Positions 58,067-64,000 of a stretch of DNA of 64,000 bases are shown here, piece by piece (positions within the stretch are counted from its first letter, which is position 1; every line of letters begins with the position of its first letter). This DNA is from JAOUEA01 sp038249195 (GTDB lineage Bacteria > Actinomycetota > UBA4738 > HRBIN12), in assembly GCA_038249195.1 (NCBI GenBank), contig JBBRWM010000004.1, forward strand, positions 1-64,000, read 5' to 3'. The position numbers and the translations under genes were made by a program. The notes beneath the pieces were generated by a model, which worked only from the letters and a program-made list of their open reading frames with translations, had not been told where the DNA came from and ran no database searches.

Positions 58067-59218
58067 TCAAGCCGAGGCGTGGCTCGATCGGGCGCCGCCG
58101 ACCTCGGGCGAGCGCTCGAGCACCATCGTCCAGTCCAGGTGGTCCTCCGGTGCCCCCACGATGTAGGCCTCCGTGTTCTCGCGGGCCTGCTCGTCGGAGA
58201 ACTGCACCGGCGGGGACTTCATGAAGTAGCTGGACGGGCCGATCAGCGGACCGCCGATCCCCCGGTCGAGCGCGAGCTTCGCACAACGGATCGCGTCGAT
58301 CACGATGCCGGCCGAGTTGGGAGAGTCCCAGACCTCGAGCTTCATCTCCACGGTGAGCGGCACGTCGCCGAAGGATGTGCCCTCGATACGGATCTGCGCC
58401 CACTTGCGGTCCTCGAGCCACGGCACGTGGTCGCTGGGTCCGATGTGGATGTCGTCGGCGTCGAGCGGCATCTCCATCTGCGACTGCACGGACTGGGTCT
58501 TGGAGATCTTCTTGGAGGTGAGGCGCTTGCGCTCGAGCATGTTCATGAAGTCCATGTTGCCGCCGAAGTTCAGCTGGTAGGTCCGGTCGATCTTCACGCC
58601 GCGGTCCTCGAAGAGCTTGGTCAGCACGCGGTGCGTGATCGTTGCGCCGACCTGGGACTTGATGTCGTCGCCGATGATCGGCACGCCCGCGTCCGCGAAC
58701 TTCTTCGCCCACTCCACGTCGGAGGCGATGAACACCGGCAGGCAGTTCACGACGGCGGCCTTCGCGTCGATGGCGCACTGCGCGTAGTACCGCGCGGCCT
58801 GTTCCGACCCCACCGGCAGGTAGCACACGAGCACATCGGCCCGCGTGTCGCGCAGGACCTGCGTGACGTCGGCCTCCGGCTGGTCGGACTCCGTGATCAT
58901 CTCCCGGTAGTAGGTCCCGAGCCCGTCGAGGGTGCGCCCCCTCTGCACGATGACGCCCGTGGGGGGCACGTCGTCGAACACGATGGTGTTGTTGGGCTCG
59001 GTGTAGATGGCCTCGGCTACGTCCTTGCCCACCTTGTCCGCGTCCACGTCGAACGCGGCCACGATCTCGACGTCGCCGACGCGATACCCGCCCAGATCCA
59101 CGTGCATCAGGCCGGGCACGCGATCGGACGCCTCGGCGTCCTTGTAGTAGTCGAGGCCTTGAACGAGCGAGGAGGCGCAGTTGCCCACGCCCACGATCGC
59201 CAAACGAACCTTGCTCAT
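58067..59218 (-). CDS. ino1: myo-inositol-1-phosphate synthase
   Basis: 383 residues from ATG 59218. NAD-binding start VRLAIVGVGNCASSLVQGLD, DVEIVAAFDVDADKVGKDV, NCLPVFIASDVEWAKKF, and the catalytic-region motifs IGDDIKSQVGATITHRVL, QLNFGGNMDFMNML and SKTQSVQS. Makes inositol-1-phosphate from glucose-6-phosphate for phosphatidylinositol and mycothiol. Actinobacterial/archaeal-length enzyme. The start overlaps padR (ATGA), as in Rv0046c-Rv0047c. It may also feed the fusion enzyme at 690. Confidence 0.95.
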   Translation of the reverse strand: MSKVRLAIVGVGNCASSLVQGLDYYKDAEASDRVPGLMHVDLGGYRVGDVEIVAAFDVDADKVGKDVAEAIYTEPNNTIVFDDVPPTGVIVQRGRTLDGLGTYYREMITESDQPEADVTQVLRDTRADVLVCYLPVGSEQAARYYAQCAIDAKAAVVNCLPVFIASDVEWAKKFADAGVPIIGDDIKSQVGATITHRVLTKLFEDRGVKIDRTYQLNFGGNMDFMNMLERKRLTSKKISKTQSVQSQMEMPLDADDIHIGPSDHVPWLEDRKWAQIRIEGTSFGDVPLTVEMKLEVWDSPNSAGIVIDAIRCAKLALDRGIGGPLIGPSSYFMKSPPVQFSDEQARENTEAYIVGAPEDHLDWTMVLERSPEVGGARSSHASA

Positions 59219-59808
59219 GATGAATGCTCCTTTCGACGGAGCGCCGCGGTGCGGCCTCCCGGACCGCCTGCGGCGGCTTTCTCTTCCTTCCGCGTGCGCT
59301 CGGCCACGATCAAGCCGTCGACCCACGCGAGGTCAGACTCGGCGGCGGAGCGCCCGTGCTCTATGAGCGAGCGTGTGTAGCCGTCCACCCGGGCGCGCGT
59401 GGTGCGCAGCGAATCGGTGATGGAGCCCAGCCGCTCCTCGAGGGAAGCGCGCCGCCGCTCGAGCAGGCGCAGCCTCGTCTCGGGCGGGAGGTATCGGAAG
59501 AACGCGAGCCGAACGCGGAACCGCTGGTCTTCGGATTGGTTGTCGTGCGGGGTCTCCTGCAGCAGCGCGAGGAAGACCGTTTCGCCCTTTGCGCTGATGC
59601 GGTAGACCTGCTTGCGCCTGCCGGCCGACGTCTCGGCGCTCGCGATGGCCTCCACCTCGCCGTCGCGCTCCAAGCGGCGCAACGTGGGGTAGAGCGAGCC
59701 GTAGGAAACGCGCCAGAACCCTCCCAGTGAATCGCCGAGCTCCCGCGACAGCTGGTAGCCGTGCATCGGCTGCTCCTTGAGCAGACCCAAGATCGCGAGT
59801 TCCAACAT
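59215..59808 (-). CDS. PadR-family transcriptional regulator
   Basis: 197 residues. PadR winged helix: LELAILGLLKEQPMHGYQLS, VSYGSLYPTLRRLERDGEVE and SAGRRKQVYRISAKGETVFL. The C-terminal part (about 95-175) is a helical dimerisation region (LRLLERRRASLEERLGSITD). Forms an operon with ino1, and a duplicated palindrome 34-76 bases upstream is a likely binding site. Ligand unknown. Confidence 0.9.
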   Translation of the reverse strand: MLELAILGLLKEQPMHGYQLSRELGDSLGGFWRVSYGSLYPTLRRLERDGEVEAIASAETSAGRRKQVYRISAKGETVFLALLQETPHDNQSEDQRFRVRLAFFRYLPPETRLRLLERRRASLEERLGSITDSLRTTRARVDGYTRSLIEHGRSAAESDLAWVDGLIVAERTRKEEKAAAGGPGGRTAALRRKEHSS

Positions 59809-59841
59809 GGCTCTGCGCGTACCCTTTCCTCGGTCGACCGC

Positions 59842-59884
59842 TATCGGTTCGATATATCGATGTCATATATCGGTTCGATATATG
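59842..59884. promoter_or_regulatory. Duplicated PadR operator
   Basis: TATCGGTTCGATATAT occurs at 59842-59857 and again at 59868-59883, 26 bases apart. The second copy is the centre of a perfect palindrome, CATATATCG-GTT-CGATATATG (59864-59884); the first has TATCG-GTT-CGATA. The AT-rich core is unusual in this GC-rich DNA. It lies directly upstream of padR-ino1 and would fit two PadR dimers on one DNA face region. Confidence 0.7.
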
Positions 59885-60028
59885 TATCGCACGCTTCCGT
59901 CCCTGTCAAGGCGACGAAAGAGGCGGCGTCGGTGCCAAGATGGCGTCCGGAGGTGAATCGGCTATCCAACGACGAACCGCTCCCAGGCCCACGGATCCGC
60001 TCGACCCCCTCTGCTGCGGCCCCCCTCG

Positions 60029-60454
60029 ATGACGACCGAGACCGTCTACCTGAGTCCCGTGGATCTTTCGCTGCTCGCCGAGCGTGAGGTCGGCGACGAC
60101 GTCCGAGCCGACGTGGCCGCGCTCGAGGCCGTTTCCGCCTACCCGGGCGTTTCCGACGACGGGCACGATCGATTCCCGGGCGTCCAGCTGAAGGCCGCCG
60201 CGCTCATGACCGAGCTGCTTCGCCGCCGGCCCTTCGACCGCGGCAACGCCCGGGTGGCGCTGCTATCGGCGATCGTGTTCTTGAACCTCAACGGCCTCGA
60301 CGTGGAGGCCCCGGAGGGCGACCTGGCCGAGCTCGCTGAGCTCGCCTCGGAGGGGACCCTTTCGCTGATGATGGTGGCCGCCGCGTTCGAGGCCATCACG
60401 GTGCGCAAGATCGCGCCGGGCGAGGAACCGGTGGACCCGAGCGAGCCTGCCTGA
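60029..60454 (+). CDS. Fic/Doc-fold protein lacking catalytic residues
   Basis: 141 residues from ATG 60029. The Doc/Fic region, LLRRRPFDRGNARVALLSAI and VFLNLNGLDVEAP, aligns with the HxFx[DE][AG]NKR motif. The catalytic His is Arg (RPFDRGNAR), the acidic residue is Arg and the Lys is Ala, while Phe, Gly, Asn and Arg remain. Fic enzymes transfer AMP or phosphate to proteins; Doc toxins are partnered by Phd. No antitoxin gene is visible. Likely a catalytically silent Fic-fold protein. Confidence 0.7.
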   Translation: MTTETVYLSPVDLSLLAEREVGDDVRADVAALEAVSAYPGVSDDGHDRFPGVQLKAAALMTELLRRRPFDRGNARVALLSAIVFLNLNGLDVEAPEGDLAELAELASEGTLSLMMVAAAFEAITVRKIAPGEEPVDPSEPA

Positions 60455-60489
60455 TCGAGGTTGCTCGCAGGGCGGGCCGCGGGGTCTCC

Positions 60490-60690
60490 TCAGTGCTGGT
60501 CCCAGTGGTCCTTGTTCCACCAGTGACGCTTCTCGCCCTCGATGTAGTCCGTGTGATCCCCGTGCTCGACGGCTTCGTGTCCGCAGTCGACCCCGTGCTG
60601 ATGCTCTTCTGCGGTTTCCTCCTCGCGTTCGACGAGCTTCTCGTCCTGGAAGTCAGGGGTGTTCTCGAACATGTTCGGCGGCATCGACAT
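60490..60690 (-). CDS. Small His-rich metal-binding-type protein
   Basis: 66 residues with ten His and one Cys, MSMPPNMFENTPDFQDEKLV then CGHEAVEHGDHTDYIEGEK. The C-G-H-E-A-V-x-H-G-D-H-x-D-Y motif resembles small histidine-rich proteins found beside zinc or other metal transporters in actinobacteria. The frame overlaps the end of the ECF S gene by 38 bases (starts at 60690, 60684 or 60672), so it belongs to that operon. Metal identity unknown. Confidence 0.6.
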   Translation of the reverse strand: MSMPPNMFENTPDFQDEKLVEREEETAEEHQHGVDCGHEAVEHGDHTDYIEGEKRHWWNKDHWDQH

Positions 60691-61525
60691 GGGCCACTCC
60701 TTCCGCGCGTGGAAGAGTCATATCACCACGGACGTCCAGGCGCATCCGTCGCGCAGCTCGGTCCAGGGCGCCGAGCAACGGGCGGCCCAGGACCAGGACG
60801 AGCACGACATTGCCGACGGCGCGAAAGGTGTCCCAGGCGAAGGACGTGGCCGCGTAGTACGCCAGGTAGTGGCGGAGGTTCGCGATCGTGCCGGCGCCGG
60901 GATCCCACCCGAGGGCCGACCCCCCTGCCACGAAGGGCCACGACCACAGGTTCATCACGGCGCCGAAGAGGTACCCGCTCACGAACCCGTAGGCGGCGAG
61001 AGCGCCGATCCGCACCCGCCATGAGCCCTTGGGCAGGGATCCAGCGCCGGCCCCGACCCAGCCCACCGCCACCATCTGGAACGGCAGCCAGGGCCCCAGC
61101 CCGCCGATGAACAGCCCGCTCGCGAACGTCCCCACCGCGCCCAGCAGGAACCCGAACCCCGGCCCGAACGCGTTGCCCGCGATCAGGACCACGATGAACA
61201 TCGCGCTGAACCCTGCGACGAAGCCCGGCAGGCGCAGCGCTACCATGGCCGCCCCGAGGACCCCCAGGAGGGCCACGGCCTTGGGTCCGAGGCCACCTCG
61301 TCCCAGTTCGACGAACAGCACCGCCCCCAGGCAGATCAGGAGCGTGAGGAGGATCACGGGACCGTCCGCCTTGTGGTTCTCGTCCATGCCCGGTGCCAGG
61401 GGGAGCACGAACGGCCACACGAACGCGAGGAGGCCGAGGAGGTTCACGCCGATCAGGACGATCAGACGCAGGCGCTCCCGGGGCCGACCGAGGCTTCCCA
61501 GGACGGGAACAGCTGAGGCGCTCAC
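60653..61525 (-). CDS. ECF transporter substrate-binding (S) component
   Basis: 290 residues from GTG 61525, overlapping the ATPase stop (GTGA). A short leader, then six or so membrane segments: LRLIVLIGVNLLGLLAFVWP, VILLTLLICLGAVLFVEL and GFSAMFIVVLIAGNAFGPGF, GPWLPFQMVAVGWVGAGAGS, YGFVSGYLFGAVMNLWSWPF. The overall layout is that of ECF S components; the ligand (vitamin or metal) cannot be read. Ends in a soluble tail. Confidence 0.8.
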   Translation of the reverse strand: MSASAVPVLGSLGRPRERLRLIVLIGVNLLGLLAFVWPFVLPLAPGMDENHKADGPVILLTLLICLGAVLFVELGRGGLGPKAVALLGVLGAAMVALRLPGFVAGFSAMFIVVLIAGNAFGPGFGFLLGAVGTFASGLFIGGLGPWLPFQMVAVGWVGAGAGSLPKGSWRVRIGALAAYGFVSGYLFGAVMNLWSWPFVAGGSALGWDPGAGTIANLRHYLAYYAATSFAWDTFRAVGNVVLVLVLGRPLLGALDRAARRMRLDVRGDMTLPRAEGVAHVDAAEHVREHP

Positions 61526-63090
61526 CCGAGCGCCCCCGCCACCTGCTCGGGCGTCAACCACCCCGGGCCGAATGCCCGGGTCATCTGCGGGGCGAACACG
61601 TGCGAATCGCCGAGGACCGTTCCCGGGTCCCCGTCCGCGATGACCTCGCCGCCGGCGAGCATCACCACACGCGTGGCCACGGCCGCCGCCAACTCCACGT
61701 CGTGGGTGGCGAAGATCGCCACGCAGCCGTCGGCCGCGTGCAACTGCAGGAACCGGACCAGTCGTGCCTTGGAGGGGGCGTCCAGCCCGCGGGTGGGCTC
61801 GTCGAGGAGGAGGACGGGCGCCCCACCCGCCGCCATGGCCGCGGTCGCCACGAGGAGGCGCTCCCCGGCTGAGAGGTCGCGCGGATGGCACGCCGCGAAG
61901 GGCGCGAGGCCGAGCGCCTCGAGTACGCGCCCCGCCAAGGCCTCCTCGCGCCCACGCGCTCGCAGCGTCGTGCGGACCTCGTCGAGCACCGTGTCGGCGA
62001 ACAGGATCGCGTCCGACTCCTGAGGACATAGGGCTGCGTCGAGCCCCGGCCTCGGCGCGTGTCCGAGGATGTTCACGGCCCCGGCCGAAGGCTGGTGGAC
62101 GCCGACGATGCTGCGCAACAGCGTCGTCTTCCCGGCGCCGTTGCGCCCCATCACGGCCACGATCTCGCCCGCCCGCACGCGCAGGTCGATGTCGCGGAGG
62201 GCCGGTGTGTCGCCGTGGGCCGCGGCGAGACCCCGGATCTCGACCATCGTTGCTCCCGCAACGTCGGGTCGGGCGCCGGCGCGCGGGGGGAGCGCGCCGC
62301 CCATCCGACGGGCGTCGCGGACGGTGAGCGGCACGGGATCCCACCCCACGAGGCGGCCCAACCGCGCCACGGGGGGCCCCATCGCGAGGCCGCGGATCAC
62401 GTCCGCGGTCCCGCCCAGCCGTGCCCGGCCATCGTGGAACCCGACGGCCACGTCCACTGCGCCCGCGACCCGCTCGAGTCGGTGTTCGGCGAGCAGGACC
62501 GTCATCCCCTGGTCGTGCACGAGTCGCTGCAACGCCGCCACCACGTGCTCTGCTCCCTGCGGGTCCAGCTGCGACGTGGGCTCATCGAGCACCAGGATCC
62601 GAGGGCCCGCCGCTATCGCGGCCGCGATGGCCACGCGCTGACGCTCTCCGCCGCTGATCGCCCGAACGCTCCGTCTCCGCAGGGGCTCGATGTCCAGCAG
62701 GTCGAGCATCTCCTCCACGCGCCGCCGCATGTGCACCGGATCCACGCCGAGGTTCTCCATCCCGTAGGCGAGCTCGTCCTCCACGCGGTCGAGCACGAAC
62801 GAGGCCGCTGGATCCTGCGGGACGAACGCCACCACGTCCGCGAGCTTGCGGGGCGGGTAGCGCAGCGTGTCGCGCCCGCCCACGGTCACATGACCGGAGA
62901 AGGTCCCGCCGGTGAAGTGAGGCACAAGGCCGTTCGCCGCGCGGAGGAAGGTCGACTTCCCGGCTCCCGTGGGTCCCACCGCCAGCACGAACGTTCCTTC
63001 TTCGAGTGCGAGCGAGACGTTGTCGAGGGCGGCGCGCGCGGACTCCGGATAGCGGAACGTGACCCGCTCGAATCGCAGCGCCTCGCTCAC
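61522..63090 (-). CDS. ECF transporter double ATPase (EcfA-EcfA' fusion)
   Basis: 522 residues from GTG 63090 (VSEALRFERVTFRYPESARA). Two ABC domains: the first with VGPTGAGKSTFLRAANG and ISGGERQRVAIAAAIAAGPR; the second (from about 300) with MGRNGAGKTTLLRSIVG and DLSAGERLLVATAAMAAGGA. Both Walker B motifs are present (ILVLDEPTSQLD, VLLLDEPTRGLD). The second signature is altered (LSAGE for LSGGQ). Starts with GTGA overlap of the ecfT stop. Longer frames upstream are antisense. Confidence 0.9.
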   Translation of the reverse strand: MSEALRFERVTFRYPESARAALDNVSLALEEGTFVLAVGPTGAGKSTFLRAANGLVPHFTGGTFSGHVTVGGRDTLRYPPRKLADVVAFVPQDPAASFVLDRVEDELAYGMENLGVDPVHMRRRVEEMLDLLDIEPLRRRSVRAISGGERQRVAIAAAIAAGPRILVLDEPTSQLDPQGAEHVVAALQRLVHDQGMTVLLAEHRLERVAGAVDVAVGFHDGRARLGGTADVIRGLAMGPPVARLGRLVGWDPVPLTVRDARRMGGALPPRAGARPDVAGATMVEIRGLAAAHGDTPALRDIDLRVRAGEIVAVMGRNGAGKTTLLRSIVGVHQPSAGAVNILGHAPRPGLDAALCPQESDAILFADTVLDEVRTTLRARGREEALAGRVLEALGLAPFAACHPRDLSAGERLLVATAAMAAGGAPVLLLDEPTRGLDAPSKARLVRFLQLHAADGCVAIFATHDVELAAAVATRVVMLAGGEVIADGDPGTVLGDSHVFAPQMTRAFGPGWLTPEQVAGALG

Positions 63091-63881
63091 GCGCGCGGCT
63101 TCCCGACGGCGCCCAGCACTCCGGGGACCGCGAGCATCGCGAGCGCGGCGATGAGGTACGGATCGGCCGCGGGCCACGCGAGCGGGCTCGTGGATGGATG
63201 CAGCCCCCCCTGCCCCGTCCAGGCGGCAGACAGGAACGCGCCCGCCGCGAGGACGGCGCTCAACGTCACGGCGAGAGCCCCGGGGGTCCAATGGGCCGGC
63301 CGGTAACGCGTTCGTGGCCCCCGCCCGTGCCCGCGCGCGTCCATGGATTCGGCCAGCGTGAGCGCCTCTTCCATCCCGGACTCCAAGACGGGGACGACGA
63401 GCGCCGGGAGGCCGCGCCATCGCGCCGTACGGATCCCGCGCAACTGCTGCGCCTCGCGAACGCGACCCGCCCCGGCGATCGTGCGCGGAGCGATCGACAG
63501 CGCCAAGGCAGCGGCCAGGGCGGGTTCGTGGAACCGTCGCGGCGCGAGGCGCACGACGCCGAAGGGATCGGTGACGGCGTTGAACGTCCCGAACACGATG
63601 AGAAGGGCCGCGAGCCGCGCGCCCTCGAGCGCCGCGAACGCGACGTTGCTCGCGTCCACCGTGCCCAGGAACACCAGCGCGGTGCGGATCGCCATCGCCA
63701 GGAGCCCCCCTATGGCGAAGACGCGGAAGCTGCGCGCCGTGGGACCCGCGACGCGGCACGTGGCGTACACGAACCACGCGATCGCCACGAGCAACCCGAG
63801 GTAGAAAGGATCGGTCGTCGTGAACGCGACCACGCCGGCGCAGGCGGCCCAGGCCATCCAGGCGGCGGGGTGCACGCTCAC
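63087..63881 (-). CDS. ECF transporter transmembrane (T) component
   Basis: 264 residues from GTG 63881. Four or five membrane spans and the coupling motifs AESMDARGHG (A-R-G) that contact the ATPases, following the REAQQLRGIRTARWRG loop. Belongs to the CbiQ/EcfT family. Overlaps both neighbours by four bases. Confidence 0.87.
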   Translation of the reverse strand: MSVHPAAWMAWAACAGVVAFTTTDPFYLGLLVAIAWFVYATCRVAGPTARSFRVFAIGGLLAMAIRTALVFLGTVDASNVAFAALEGARLAALLIVFGTFNAVTDPFGVVRLAPRRFHEPALAAALALSIAPRTIAGAGRVREAQQLRGIRTARWRGLPALVVPVLESGMEEALTLAESMDARGHGRGPRTRYRPAHWTPGALAVTLSAVLAAGAFLSAAWTGQGGLHPSTSPLAWPAADPYLIAALAMLAVPGVLGAVGKPRA

Positions 63882-64000
63882 GCCCGATCATCCTTGCCGC
63901 GGCGGCGCAGCGTCCAGGCGCCGCCCCCGCCCAAGATCAGGACGGCCGCGGCAACCGCGAACGCGCCCGCGGGAGGACCGCTCGAGGTGGACGACCCCCC
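63878..64000 (-). CDS. C-terminal end of a secreted/anchored protein (cut by window edge)
   Basis: The minus strand ends TSSGPPAGAFAVAAAVLILG, then GGGAWTLRRRGKDDRA and TGA, which overlaps the ecfT GTG (GTGA). It is a hydrophobic span followed by a basic tail, like a C-terminal membrane anchor of a surface protein. In related operons such genes encode extracellular domains that feed an ECF transporter. Identity cannot be given from 40 residues. Confidence 0.6.
   Translation of the reverse strand, partial: GGSSTSSGPPAGAFAVAAAVLILGGGGAWTLRRRGKDDRA

Noticed and set aside
1..64000. CRISPR array, IS element, rRNA, or second parS
   Set aside because: No regularly spaced repeats, transposase motifs or rRNA segments were seen, and no second match to the parS 16-mer was found by eye; a computed search would be needed to exclude weak sites.

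Overview
This is a high-GC bacterial chromosome segment from an actinobacterium (Actinomycetota), lineage not resolvable here. The evidence is the gene order around the replication origin. It matches the mycobacterial dnaA region almost gene for gene: pcnA, NUDIX, DUF6049, murJ, sigM-like ECF sigma with anti-sigma, trxB, trxA, cwlM, then parB/parA, rsmG, khpB (jag), yidC, yidD, rnpA, rpmH, dnaA, dnaN, recF, dciA, gyrB, gyrA and a DUF3566 protein. Supporting traits are F420-type (LLM) oxidoreductases, nickel superoxide dismutase with its maturation protease, a myo-inositol-phosphate synthase/PadR pair, and many starts that look leaderless.

Layout. 1-3360: a decayed insertion at a tRNA-Ile gene. 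A tRNA-Ile 5' half lies at the left edge and a mutated second copy at 3311-3354. Between them are an integrase remnant, an intact nucleotidyltransferase/CDP-alcohol phosphotransferase fusion, a CpaF ATPase scrap and a methyltransferase pseudogene. 3460-5792: DUF3566 protein, a small membrane protein, an M23 peptidase, a structured intergenic region and a 36-residue membrane microprotein. 5888-14741: gyrA, gyrB, dciA, recF, dnaN and dnaA, all leftward. 14742-15015: the dnaA/rpmH divergent region with DnaA-box-like sites. 15016-20890: rpmH, rnpA, yidD, yidC, khpB, rsmG (parS at its start), parA and parB, all rightward. Transcription therefore runs away from the origin on both arms.

20896-34799 is a mostly leftward block: D-Ala-D-Ala ligase-like enzyme, aminotransferase, SDR, LLM enzyme, CwlM-like pseudo-amidase, thioredoxin system, sigma/anti-sigma, MurJ, DUF6049, TauE and NUDIX. 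34903-40936 holds a PilT-type ATPase, a DUF1028 protein, CCA-adding enzyme and a P-type ATPase. 40933-45727 holds signal peptidase I, a molybdate ABC transporter (modABC) with an HTH-TOBE regulator, and YchF.

46068-64000 is more accessory: a three-part cyclase/ATPase/TPR regulator, NiSOD with SodX, a secreted metzincin, a TusA/DsrE sulfur-relay pair, a truncated haemoglobin, MarR with an MFS exporter, a second MFS and LLM gene divergently arranged, a cupredoxin, ino1-padR with a striking duplicated palindrome, a Fic/Doc-fold protein lacking catalytic residues, and an ECF-type transporter operon ending in a small His-rich protein. The best candidates for new biology are the tRNA-Ile element and its cargo, the PadR operator, the structured operator ahead of tusA-dsrE, the long acidic ParA tail, and the ECF plus His-rich protein operon. 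No CRISPR array, IS element, rRNA or complete tRNA was seen.
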